Source of the DNA: Ixodes scapularis
Lineage: Eukaryota; Arthropoda; Arachnida; Ixodida; Ixodidae
Length of the DNA stretch: 64,000 bases
Assembly (NCBI RefSeq): GCF_016920785.2
Contig: NW_024609846.1
Span: forward strand, 81,601,816 to 81,665,815
Reading direction: 5' to 3'
Below, one piece after another: positions 20,352 through 30,324 of this stretch. The position numbers and the translations under genes were made by a program. A model generated the notes under the pieces. That model made no database searches, was not told the DNA's origin, and saw nothing but the letters and a program-made list of their open reading frames with translations. Positions within the stretch are counted from its first letter, which is position 1; each line of letters starts with the position of its first letter.

Positions 20352-21421
20352 CAAAAAAGGCATTCCTCTGGCGCTGAAGGTGCCGCACTATGGAGCGCTG
20401 ATGCCGCCGGCTGGGACTGGTCCTTCGTTTCGTCTGTTTGCTCCTTGCCTCGAGCTGCGGGGTGGCCGCTTCGCTCACTGCTTTCTACTTCGATGCGGAG
20501 GAAACTAAGAATCTCATTGAGACTCGAAGCGGCAGTGGATGTCTCTGATGCGGAACCGTCGCCCTGCATCAAATTTGCGTTGCTTGAGAGCTTGTAGCTG
20601 ACTTGCCGATGATATTGCACGACGATGTCATATGGCATTGCCTTCATCAGAATGTCGCTGAGCATTGCCGCAAAACTTGCAGTTGGAACATCTAGGGCGT
20701 TGAGGCAACGCATGTTCAGCTGCGTTGAATCATAAAGCTTGCGAAGACCCCGGGTGTCAACCGAAGATCGAATCTGATGAAGGTTTCGCAGTGCTGATAG
20801 GTGCTCCTGCTCTATTCTTTTGGGATCTCCGAAGCGCTTTTTAAGGAGTTCATTAGCATCTGCGTAGCACCGCTCGGTCGTCGGTAACCCGGCAATTGCC
20901 GATGCTGCATCGCCTGCGAGGTAGCGGCGTAAGTAATGGAACTTGTCAGTTGTAGACAATGCCCGACATGAGTGGATTGTTCCATCAAATTGCTCACAGA
21001 AAGTGCGCCAGTGGCTGATGTCGCCTTTAAAAATGGTTATGTCCATTTTCGGCAATCTTGGACCACTCACTGGGGTGATACTTTCAGCGCCTTGTAATGG
21101 GGCCATTGCAGGAGGAACAGGGTTACGTCTGGTGATCTCCAGGTGTTCGATCTTGTATCGCAGCTCTGCGAGAACCCTGATGGCGTGGTCTTGGTACTCG
21201 GCTACCGAAGCGTACTCATTTTCCAGCTCCGTCGTTGGCAATAATGGCTCCAGCTCCTCGTTGATGCGGTCTAGCTCGATGTTGCTGGCAGAGAGCCGAT
21301 CCTTGACCGCGTGGAGCCTGCCTAAGTCTGTCTGTGGATCGTTCAAGATCGTGTCGGCGTCGTTAATCAGCCGCGTGTTCTGGGCTCGTCGGGCTGAACG
21401 CTTGGCTTTCAACCGATCCAT
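20333..21421 (-). CDS. BEL gag (3' end cut by insertion)
   Basis: 362 residues. After a helical N-terminus (RRAQNTRLINDADTIL...) comes the DUF1759-like capsid core: LPKMDITIFKGDISHWRTF near 173-191, FDGTIH, HYLRRYLAGDAASAIAGLPTT and LLKKRFGDPKRIEQEHLSAL. Near the end an EECLFCPG starts the zinc-binding region, which continues on the far side of the 1.45-kb insert. The last few residues are encoded by the insert. The start ATG is about 210 bp downstream of the primer-binding site. Confidence 0.85.
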   Translation of the reverse strand: MDRLKAKRSARRAQNTRLINDADTILNDPQTDLGRLHAVKDRLSASNIELDRINEELEPLLPTTELENEYASVAEYQDHAIRVLAELRYKIEHLEITRRNPVPPAMAPLQGAESITPVSGPRLPKMDITIFKGDISHWRTFCEQFDGTIHSCRALSTTDKFHYLRRYLAGDAASAIAGLPTTERCYADANELLKKRFGDPKRIEQEHLSALRNLHQIRSSVDTRGLRKLYDSTQLNMRCLNALDVPTASFAAMLSDILMKAMPYDIVVQYHRQVSYKLSSNANLMQGDGSASETSTAASSLNEILSFLRIEVESSERSGHPAARGKEQTDETKDQSQPAASALHSAAPSAPEECLFCPGENF

Positions 21422-21614
21422 GGCTATTTGTGAGCTCAGCGGTCAGCTGATGCCGTTTCCAACCTTGTAGATCTCTAAGCCGAAGAGTTTATCTTCGCGT
21501 TAATTCTCCCGGTCGTAATGCTTCCGTCGTTTGGCTCTTTGTGATCAATAAGATTTCCGTTTCACTTGCCTTCGCAACGCCTTGTTGAGCACGATACGAT
21601 GACTTGAAGCTCTT

Positions 21615-21632
21615 TCCCGGGTTTCGGCACCA
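21615..21632 (-). promoter_or_regulatory. BEL primer-binding site
   Basis: Directly inside the 5' LTR, the minus strand reads TGGTGCCGAAACCCGGGA, an 18-nt block beginning TGG as expected for a tRNA 3' end complement. Confidence 0.75.
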
Positions 21633-21808
21633 TGTGGAATTCTTAAAGATCTATCAGTGAGACGGTGGACTTTAGCATCAGAAGGTCTATGTGACCGTTG
21701 GGTTTAATGGTAAAAAAGAACAACACCCTCATCTTCCTCTTTCTAAAGTCTCGATCAGTACTTCAATTCCTCGTGCCTTCTTCTTTCTTCTCTTCGACTT
21801 CCTCAACA
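21633..21808 (-). repeat. BEL element 5' LTR
   Basis: 176 bp, apparently identical to the 14399-14574 copy. It is followed on the + strand by the target duplication TAAGT, and then by the interrupted LINE frame. Confidence 0.93.
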
Positions 21809-21813
21809 TAAGT

Positions 21814-22304
21814 TGTCTTTTATATAACATCAAATCGCTTATGCCTTTTTCTGTACGTAAAATAATCGCCCACATACTTGCATATAGCGTGTTAAGGTAT
21901 GGGGTTACAGTGTTTGGGAAGTGTTCTGCCCAGTGGCATGGTAAAATAGATAGCATTTAAAAAAATATTTTGAAAAGTGTATCTTATGGCTTGCAAATAC
22001 CTGATGACAGTGACCTGTTTAACTTCCTGCAATTCCCATGACTCAGAAGTCTGTTTACTCGAGCTGTTGTCCAACGTTACTTCTGGTTTGATGATTTCAA
22101 AAGAGAAAACATACCTACTCATTCCCTTCGTTTTCAAGAAACATTTAAAATCCCTTTTGTCTATACTCGATATGGTAGGAATACGCGCGAATATTATGTG
22201 CCTGAGACGTTTAACAATTTGCACTCTGAAATTCTGCAGGCTAATTCTTTGAGCCAGCTGAAGAAAAGTATGAAAGTTTATCTCTCTGGAGGAGAGATTG
22301 CATA
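21814..22304 (+). pseudogene. LINE copy 2 reverse transcriptase, 3' part
   Basis: Resumes the LINE frame after the BEL element (LLYNIKSLMPFSVRKI, LAYSVLRYGVTVFGK), closely matching LINE copy 1 (LLYNTKSLMPLSVRRL). A stop at about 21958 and a frameshift near 22040 follow. The thumb ends in ANSLSQLKKSMKVYLSGG. The 3' UTR then runs to about 22735. Confidence 0.8.
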
Positions 22305-22699
22305 ACAATGTTTATATATAGTGCGTATGTATTTGTGTACATATTAGTCATGTTTTGTGCACTCCTAACTGCTTTATTCTTGTTTTTTACGTCCACATTG
22401 CTTTATTTTTGCGAATTTTTGTACTGTCTTTGTTCTTGGTCGTTTCACAATTGTTTCTATATATACTTCATTTGCATTTGTGTATATATTAGTCATCCTG
22501 TCTTGTACACACCTAACTGCTTTCGTTTTCTTTCCCGTTCTCTGCTTTCTTTGTGCTAATTTTTTACTGACTGTGTTCTTGGACATTCCACCTCTGTTTC
22601 TTTACTTTTTTTCTTTTTTTTGGGCGGCGTCACACAAGCCACTGTTGGCTTTGATTGCCCCCGCACTCCTGTATGAATTTATGAATGTTCCTGAATACA

Positions 22700-22921
22700 A
22701 AATTATTATTATCATTATAATTAATATTATTATTTAATATAAGTATTATAATTATATTATAAATATATTATAATATAATATATTTATATTATAATATATA
22801 TTGTATTATATATATAATTATATATAATATATATATATATTAATATATATTTTATAGAATATAATTATATTATATATTATAATATATAATATAATAATAA
22901 TAATAATAATAGCAATCATGA

Positions 22922-22993
<72 letters not shown>

Positions 22994-22995
22994 CA
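22700..22995. repeat. AT-only / (ATT)n microsatellite block
   Basis: The LINE tail grades into about 180 bp of almost pure A/T with TATA/ATAT tracts, then a clean (ATT)n run at about 22921-22988. Nothing coding. Confidence 0.95.
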
Positions 22996-24969
22996 CGAAG
23001 AGCAGAGGTGACAGTGGACAACCCTGCCTGAGTCCTCTTTTTATTGCTGCGGGTTGTGTAGTTTCTGCTTCTCATGTTATAACTACCTTGTTGTCTGTGT
23101 ACCCCTGCTGAAGAAACCTAACAAAATTTGTATCTAAATTATACTCATTCAGCGGACTCCAGAGTTTTTCTGGCTCACATTATCGTACGCTCCCTTGATG
23201 TCCAAATAAGCTAACCATAAAGGAGCTTGGCTCTTCATTGCTATTTCTATACATTGAGTGGTGACGAATAAGTTATCTTCAAGTCCTCTATCTCTTCGGG
23301 GTCCATTTTGGAGCTCGCCCAGTATTTGCATATCTTCTGCCCATTGCTCCATTCTGCGCTTTACTACCTGCATAGCTAATCCGTACAGAACTGAAGTTAC
23401 CGTTATCGGGCGCATTTTACTTAGTTTCCAATCATTGGGTACCTCTCCTCCCTTAATTACTTGGTTAATCACATGCCCTAATTTAATTTTGCTTCATTCT
23501 CCTAGTGTCTTTATGAGTTCTATGGGTATGTTGCCTGGGCCGGTCGCAGTACCTGCTGGAACCTTACTTTCTGCCTTGTCCCATTCTTCTGCAGTCGTCT
23601 GCATCGTTACACAATTCTGTTCCTCCTCAACTCTGCTGGAGACCGTGCTATTCACTGCCTCTCTCTGCACAAGCTGGGAGAAAGCCTCTTCGATTGCCTG
23701 CTTAACATATTCGCGTGCTTCTTTCCCCTCTACTCTTCTCTTCTTCTGTGTGGTCAGCAAGTGTTGTAAACCCTCTGTCTTTCTACCCTGTGCTTTAATG
23801 TGCTCCTAAAACCTTTTTTCCGCATTCCTTTCTTTTTTATTTATTTCCATCATCCACTGCACTCCTGCACTTCCAATTTTGGCCTGTATTAAAGCCGATG
23901 CTTCCCTTTTACGCTCTTGGAAGTTCTCCCATTTTGATGCTACCTCAGTTGGCAAGGCGCCCCTTTTCTTTGCCCACCTATGCTCCCTAGATGCCTCTTG
24001 GCGTTGCAATATGACTGCTTAAACCTCCTTATCCCACCAGCTTTATGGTTCGTCTTCGTTCTTGCTGTCCTCTCTGTTTAATTCAATGTTTCTCTAATTC
24101 TCTTTTAAAGATTCCTATTGGATTTTCATACGTCCATTTCCTTTCAAGTTGTATCGATACTATGTTCTTAATGCTTTTAAATACTTTTTGTATTTGAGCT
24201 TCACTTCGTTTCGGCTTACCCGCTCGTTCCCGAGTTTTTTGTTCTGGTTCGGACGCACCAAATTTAATCCTAATACTCCTGTGACAACTCCCTAAGCTTT
24301 TTGCACCTTCCTCATCTATTTAGATACTTCCTAGCCTGTCATACAGTTTGTGGGATATGAGGCAGAAGTCTATTGTTGAGTGTGAGTTGTTTCATTCCCA
24401 CATTATTTTTCCATCGCATTTGACTTGTACATTCACTAAGATAGGTCCAGGGCACCACAGAAATCTTCTAGCAACTTTCCGGTTGTATCTGTGAATCCGT
24501 CAAACTCTTCTAAGTGGGCATTCCTGTCTCCTATAATAATCATTTCCTGATAAAGGCCAATTTCTTTGATGGCCTTCGATATACATGTAAAGTGTTCCGT
24601 ATTTTCCTTTTCTTTTTCCCAGTCTAGTCTTTTAACTAACATGCCTAGACCTCCGCCTTTGCGTTCACCTATCTCCGGTTACTTCCCATCCAAAAGTAGC
24701 CTGGTATGTACGGTGGTTCCTCCTCATCTCTAAGGCATTTCTGCTACCCCATACGCTGTAAAAGTTTCAGCCTCTAATTGCTCAGCAATCTCCTCCAACT
24801 TTATTCTGTTTCTACCTCCCTGCATGTTTATAAATCCTATATTGAACTGATTTTTTTTTTTTTTTTTTACTTCTACGGGGCTTTTTCCTGCTCTCCCTGC
24901 TGCTCTTGCTGTACTCGCACACGGGAGCTTCCCCCGACTCTGATATCGGTACATATGGTACTGGTACAT
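22996..24969 (-). pseudogene. Tick-type LINE A, ORF2 (endonuclease + RT start), decayed
   Basis: Minus-strand pieces: FNIGFINMQGGRNRIKLEEI at the start (endonuclease), EMIIIGDRNAHLEEFDGFTD (the usual GDxNxH motif), a linker at 23494-24009, then RT pieces ATGPGNIPIELIKTLGE, WKLSKMRPITVTSVLY, MQILGELQNGPRRDR and WLAYLDIKGAYDNVSQ. Several frameshifts and stops separate them. It stops at the AT-rich microsatellite before the YADD region. The wording of these motifs matches proteins annotated 'tick transposon'. Clade near CR1 by recall, not tested. Confidence 0.8.
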
Positions 24970-24984
24970 CTACACCGGTGCCCT

Positions 24985-25850
24985 CCGGGCTCTGTGGGTC
25001 CCCAAAAAAGCTGCAACATGCCGACTCAGCCTCTCTCCCACTCTCCTACCTGGGTATGGGCTGTTGTGGATTCCACCCCGTGTAAGAGGGCAGCTGGGAG
25101 CCAGCCGCATAAACTTCCCAGTTTAGCTCTATTACGCCATACTCAAGCCGTCGGCTCATCCCCTTTAATCACCCGATTAGCCTCAATGACCCGCCTCTCG
25201 ATGTCAAGAGACTGTCCCCGGACACGTAAACAAGTGCATATTTCCACATGCACCCTCTCACTGACTGCTCCTAGTTTACCCAGACCTTCCTCTATCTGTT
25301 TTCCCAGGTTCTGGCTCCTCCCGTTCAACACGTCATTGAGTCCGGCGTGGATCAACGCTAGGTTTCCCCCTCCATGTTGTCCCACCATACCTCCTCTGCT
25401 TTGGCAATGGCATCTACCATGTACTTTCCTGCTTATGGGCCTCTACTCGCACCCTCTAGTCCTCTTTCACGTTGACTAGCACTCCCTCAACGATCCTTGC
25501 CACGTTGGAGTCTCACACTACTAGGACTATCCTACCCGCCGACTGCTGCCCTCCCTCTCCTGGCACTACGCTGCTACCCCCTCCATTTACCACCGGTACC
25601 AGGTTGGGCTCTACCAATGCAGCTGTTTCCTTCTCCTTTTGCGCGGTCATGGAAACCGCTTTCGTGGCCGCACTGCTCGCTCCCTCCTTTCTAGCACCTT
25701 GCACCCATGACACTACCCTCGCTATCGACTCCCTCTTCATCTCTTCCCACTGTGCTTGTACGACGACCCTCTCCTCGACCTCTACTCTGAGAATACCCTG
25801 CAATGTCCTTTCCCCTTTTCTCTTCGTTGTTCTGTCCATTTTTTTTATTC
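24985..25850 (-). pseudogene. Tick-type LINE A, ORF1 with SGNH-esterase-like domain
   Basis: From MDRTTKRKGERTLQGILRVE (25839) a Lys/Glu/Gln-rich leader leads to an esterase-like region at 25143-25388: NLALIHAGLNDVLNGRSQNL and RVHVEICTCLRVRGQS. The G-x-N-D block is typical of SGNH hydrolase-like ORF1 proteins found in CR1-group LINEs. Stops between the pieces make it non-functional. It lies directly upstream of the ORF2 fragment in the same orientation. Confidence 0.65.
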
Positions 25851-25853
25851 TTC

Positions 25854-27435
25854 CTACGGCTCAGGGTTACTATGGAAATCTTTTAGTCGCAACTTTGTGA
25901 CTGTAATCCTTTTCTTTTTCGTCCTTCCATTGTCACCAGCAAAACCCAGGGCCCCAGCCAAATCTGCAACCCCTTCAGAAAGGGCAGGGCGAGGCCCCGT
26001 GTACTTCAAAACTAAGTGCTGTAATGTTTCGCTTTCATTATGGCAGGCTACACAAAATGTGTTTGTCTCCTGAAATTTAGGACTATACTTCCTCGTCCTG
26101 AAAAATCCCATTCTCGCCTCAGAGTAAAGGACTTCCAGCTGAATTGTCAGACACATTTTCCTTTCTTATGTCCTGTCTTTGTGACCTATACATTGTTAGA
26201 GCTAATTTTTCCTTCAATCCATCCCATATTTTTTTTTTACCTCTTTCACTCCCCCTTTCTCTGAAATAGTCTGCTCAGCGCAATCTCTAGTGTGTAGGAA
26301 TTTAAATGTAAGCTTTCGGATTCGGTTTTTCATTTTGTGTTTAAACTTTTCATGCATAAATACTTCAATGCCTTCCGCGCCCACCGCGGATCATCCATTT
26401 CGGTCAACCTTTGTTCAAATTTCTGTGTCTGTGTCTTTCCTTCTGTCCGCTGTCTTGTCGCGCCTTTTAACCATTATGAATCACCAACTTGCCCAACACT
26501 CCACCCTCGTCTCAAAAGACGACCAGCCCATGTCCCCCAGTACTCCCTCTTTTGGTGTATTTCCATGTGCTCAAAGTGCCAATCTGCCTACGCTTCTTTG
26601 TCGAATCTCTAATGCTGATTGAAGCTCTGATCTCATGCATAGTACTCCATTTCCAAAAGACAGTCCTGGTAACATCATTCCTTTCCATATACCCCTGACC
26701 ACTTCATATCCATTATATTTCCATGGTGCCTTGAGCTTCATAATAGATTAATTTCTTTTCCTTTTTCTAATTATATCCTCCTCATGATCCCCTAGAAATT
26801 TCCTTCCCTTAATTGAGCCAGACTCCCAGATATTTGTATTTTTCTACGTTGTCTATTACAATGTCTTATATTCTCAGGGGTTCCCTCTTTTCGTCGTTAA
26901 ACACCATTACTCCAGATTTGTCAGTACTAAAACTCCAAAGTATCCCCTTCCTCTCCACATATTGCAGCTAGTTCCTGTAATGTGTCCTCGTTACCTGCCA
27001 CTAGTACATATGTCGTCCGCATACACCATCCTAGTTTTACCTGTACATTTCTTTCTCCTTCCATATAACTCACATCAAAACCTAAGTTGCTCTGCTCGAA
27101 TTTCCTTTCCACTTCAGTGAGATATACCATAAAGAGCAGCCTTACCCGAGACCCCTATTCATTGCCGCGGGTTGTGTAGTTTCTGCTTCCCATGTCATAA
27201 CTACCTCATTGTCCGTGCAGGTCTGCCGAAAAAAACCCTCCTTCAGCTGACCCAAGAGTTTTTCCTGGCTCACATTATCGTACTTTCCCTTGATGTCCAA
27301 ATAAGCTAACCATAATGGAGTTTGGTTCTTCATTGCCATTTCTATACATTGAGTGGTGATGAATAAGTTATCTTCCAGTCTTCTATCTCTTCAAAATACA
27401 TTTTGAAGCTCACCCAGTACTTGCATATTTTTTGT
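25854..27435 (-). pseudogene. Tick-type LINE B, 3' half of ORF2
   Basis: A second copy of the same family, truncated at the 5' side. Pieces: MQVLGELQNVF (27391-27420), LWLAYLDIKGKYDNVSQEKL (27142-27339), FEQSNLGFDVSYMEGERN with a decayed YADD region (26927-27130), and the C-terminus CVACHNESETLQHLVL (25854-26156), a CCHC-type zinc motif. It ends where ORF1 of LINE A begins, so the two copies lie head to tail. Confidence 0.75.
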
Positions 27436-27703
27436 GTAAATAACCAATCTGAGTCTTCCTTGAAGAATCAGATTGGTTGCCAACGATTTGTCAGGTTTAG
27501 GAGTGTGCAAGTGGTGATTCAAAACGAATGGCTCTGTATCACCTATAGTCTTAACGGTACCAAGGAAAGCCACCTTATACCGGATTTTTTTAGTGTTGAA
27601 GCTAGGGATGACGCGGCGCTATTGAATTCGAAGCGACATTTGCACGCTCCTATAGTCAAGAGATCTAACCTGTTCTACCCTGAAGAAGTTAAATTAGGTT
27701 GGT
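27436..27703. other. Unassigned flank
   Basis: No motif recognised. It separates LINE B from the TTAA-flanked element. A 106-residue + strand frame (27403-27723) crosses the LINE border and looks accidental. Confidence 0.4.
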
Positions 27704-27707
27704 TTAA

Positions 27708-28212
27708 AGGGACTACGAAATGATTTTTTCAACTTCTTCCTCCTTAGCTTTATAGTCCTCAACTCAAAAGCGAAATGAGACATCAGGTGGTTGTGAAAGT
27801 GCCTGAACACCCGATGTGATGACTCCAAGTTAAGCACTCCATAGAATTTGTCATTCGCAATTGTTGATGAGTGCCGTCACGGTCTCATTGGCCATGAACG
27901 CGAATCCAAATATTCGTCGACAGACTGATTGTTAACGAGCGCATACGTCTGAGTGACGTAGTTCTCGTTTCCAATGCGTGATGGGGGTTCGGCTGACGTT
28001 CTTCGGCACCGCGGATGCATCACAGTGAAAAGGCGGAGAACTTTCGAAGGAAAGAAGGTAAGAAATAGTCCGTCATATTTTCAAACTTTCGTACCGAAAA
28101 GCAGGGATTTGACTTTCCATCCTCTTTCTTTTGGCTCACTATACGATACACGATTGGTAAAATCCCCTTCCAAAATCAATTATCCCAGCCAAAAATTTAT
28201 TCCATGGTCCCT
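27708..28212. mobile_element. MITE-like element with TTAA target duplication
   Basis: TTAA at 27704-27707 and 28213-28216 flanks a 505-bp unit that begins AGGGAC and ends GTCCCT. TTAA duplications point to a piggyBac-type origin. No transposase. The inverted repeat is short (6-7 bp), so the boundary call is moderate. Confidence 0.6.
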
Positions 28213-28216
28213 TTAA

Positions 28217-29832
28217 GTTAGCCAACATGTTGTAGTGGCTTCTTCGGAGTAATGATACTTAAAACAAGTGAGTCTCTCTGCGAAAAGACCGTCTCAAAAA
28301 TTCAAGACGTTTTTTTTTTTTGTTTTTTTTTTTTAATACAACGTAACCGCTATACGTTTGATACATTGCGCTTAAAACTTATAGTTCCAGACACTTGGTT
28401 AAAGACCCCTGGTCAGCAGTTCTGTCAGTGCACGTGCCGTGCATCGACAAAACTGCGCGGACACGCCAGCCGTCATTTCCAAGCAGAGACTATAACTTTC
28501 CGCTGTCGATGCGTCCGTATAATAAGAGCAACGAGTTCTGTGACACGCATTAAACTGTGGGTCGCGCTTACGCTGTTTCGTTTGTGGTGAATATACGCTC
28601 ACATCGTACAACGGACGTTTTAAAGCTCTCTCATCCGAGAACGTGCCCAGAATCACTGCAGTCGGCGTTAAAAATAATTTAAAAACGAAAAAAAAAGGCG
28701 TTCGAAGAGAAGATAATGTTTGAGCCCACGAAAGAGTTGCGAAGAAAGGCTGGAAAAAAGTGATAAGACAAAGGCAGCGCCAGACGAGCGTTCCCAGGGC
28801 GAGCAGGAATCTGGGTGTAATTGGCGCGCCCTCCCATCCCGCTTCGCGCACGGCCCAAACGAAACCAATCATGCGGCAGGCAACAGGTCCCTGCCCGCGC
28901 TGCCGAACGAACCTTCTTTTCGCTGGTTTTATATATATATATATATTTTTTTTTTATCCACGAAACCTGCTAACAACGTGCTCCGGCGAGCGAGCCCGTG
29001 TGCCGCCGTGCGCCCCGACGAACGCCGGCAACGACGGTTGGCCCGAGAGCGAGGAAACGAAAAGGAGACCTCGATACTCGATTCTGCCAGTTTCGACTTT
29101 TAAGCCGTACCGCAGGAACACGTACAGGTACGAACGGTCAACGTGCTGGTCATACATTACCTGCACAGTGCGTAGCTTTAGTAATCTGTTGGAAATGCCA
29201 AGTAAAGAAAAGTTCGCCTTAAAACAAAGGGACGGCTAGAAAATGGCTGGCTGTTGCGGGACGGTTAGAACATTTTATTTCAATTTGTCCTGGCTATAGC
29301 CGGCATAAGCTAAAATCAAATTTACGTCGGCACTAAAGGCGGGAGGGGAACGACGAAACTCGAGCGCTGAGTTACACTGTAGCTGAGTGTTGGCTGAGTA
29401 AGTCAAGTCTGTGAGTGCATGCAAGACAATGGTCGATGATTCGCCGAAGCGCAGCTAGCGGGACATGCAGATTTATTCGGTATTTATGAAGAGACGAGGT
29501 AGACAGTAGACTACGTCACTGAACGTTAAAACATGACAACCTTCCTAAATGGGCTAATTCGAGGGTTTTGTATTCGTGTGTACCCTTGTATTTGTATTCT
29601 TTATTTTACTCCGCAGTTAGAAGGCCGCAGGCCCATACCCGTGATTGCGCGATTAATTCGAACCTATCCAGAATACTAACACCTTGTTTTGCAAAACAAA
29701 TTTAGCAAAAGTATATACTAACAACCAGCAACACAATTATCTCATTTTTTTTTCTTTTTTTACAGCGAAGGTGTTATGCTTGAGGATAATATAATTGGGG
29801 CTGTTTGGATATTTATACAGCGTGCATAGTCG
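28217..29832. other. Unassigned non-coding sequence
   Basis: Holds a poly-T block (about 28311-28335), an (AT)n/poly-T block (28931-28957) and a GC-rich stretch at 28780-29060. Overlapping frames of 75-159 residues on both strands show no family features. No splice-supported gene was recognised. Confidence 0.4.
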
Positions 29833-29983
29833 GTGACAGGTCAAAAACGAAGTGGAAGCTCCTCCCACCTCTTTCCACTTTAGTAGAGAGAACGCTGGAA
29901 AGGAGGCGACCTCCTCTCCACCGTTCGCTTCGCTGATTTGGAAAGGACTGGGAGGAGACTCCACATCGTTCTTGACCTGTCAC
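29833..29983. mobile_element. Fold-back element, 151 bp
   Basis: GTGACAGGTCAA at 29833-29844 recurs inverted at 29972-29983. The arms extend about 45 bp with scattered mismatches (CGAAGTGGAAGCTCCTCCCA versus CGATGTGGAGTCTCCTCCCA). No coding capacity; probably a small non-autonomous DNA element. Confidence 0.6.
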
Positions 29984-30024
29984 AGGCTATAGTTGGTCAG
30001 CCATTTCAAAGTTGCGACATGTCT

Positions 30025-30165
30025 CTCAGCTGTAGATAAGCAATTTAGCCAGTGCAGTACACCCGCTAGCCTGGGATCTTTAACGTGCACCACGCAGTAG
30101 TGATACACTACCACACGCCGGTACGATGCTCACCCAGATCGAAACGGGCAGGGGTAGGGTTTGAC
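30025..30165 (+). repeat. Dispersed SINE-like repeat, copy 1
   Basis: Shares GTAGAT(A/G)AG...TTTAGCCAGTGCAGTAC, TTTAACGTGCACCACGCAGTAGTGAT and GGTACGATGCTCA with the copies at 49430-49640 (+), 57903-58060 (-) and 59620-59816 (-). It lies next to the 3' end of a PLE fragment. Confidence 0.75.
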
Positions 30166-30324
30166 AAGTGCTGATTGTTGGGTAAATTGGTATGGTACGT
30201 TAGAAGACATGATTGCGCTTTGAAGACAGGGACATAGGAAGAACAGACACCACAGAGCGCTAACTTCAACTGATTTAATTCAAGAGCCTCAGCGTAGAAA
30301 CACACTGCGTCACCGCACCACATC

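Larger units (their letters stand above)
14399..21808 (-). mobile_element. BEL/Pao LTR retroelement, 7.4 kb, nested in LINE copy 2
   Basis: LTRs of 176 bp at 14399-14574 and 21633-21808 (TG...CA on the + strand) are flanked by a 5-bp target duplication TAAGT (14394-14398 and 21809-21813). On the minus strand the order is LTR, primer-binding site, gag, protease, RT, RNase H, integrase, DUF5641-like region, LTR, which is the BEL/Pao order. The body contains two further insertions (14925-14976 and 18907-20351). I found no env. An in-frame stop and a frameshift in pol make this copy defective. Confidence 0.93.
10527..22735 (+). mobile_element. CR1/L2-like LINE copy 2, full length, interrupted by a MITE and a BEL element
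   Basis: Contains a 5' UTR (10527-10837), ORF1 with a PHD-like zinc finger, ORF2 endonuclease and RT, and a 3' UTR matching that of copy 1 (GGCGGCGTCACACAAGCC, CTTTGATTGCCCCCGCACTC), ending in an ATT-rich tail. The RT is split by a 176-bp MITE at 13649-13824 and by a BEL element at 14399-21808. Without the inserts the element would be about 4.6 kb. Frameshifts in ORF1 and ORF2 make it inactive. Confidence 0.85.

Noticed and set aside
23258..25900. Large + strand frames (183, 233 and 142 residues)
   Set aside because: Antisense to clear LINE RT and ORF1 motifs on the minus strand.
28399..29239. Overlapping 100-159 residue frames
   Set aside because: No motif in either strand and interrupted by AT/poly-T tracts; shadows of each other.
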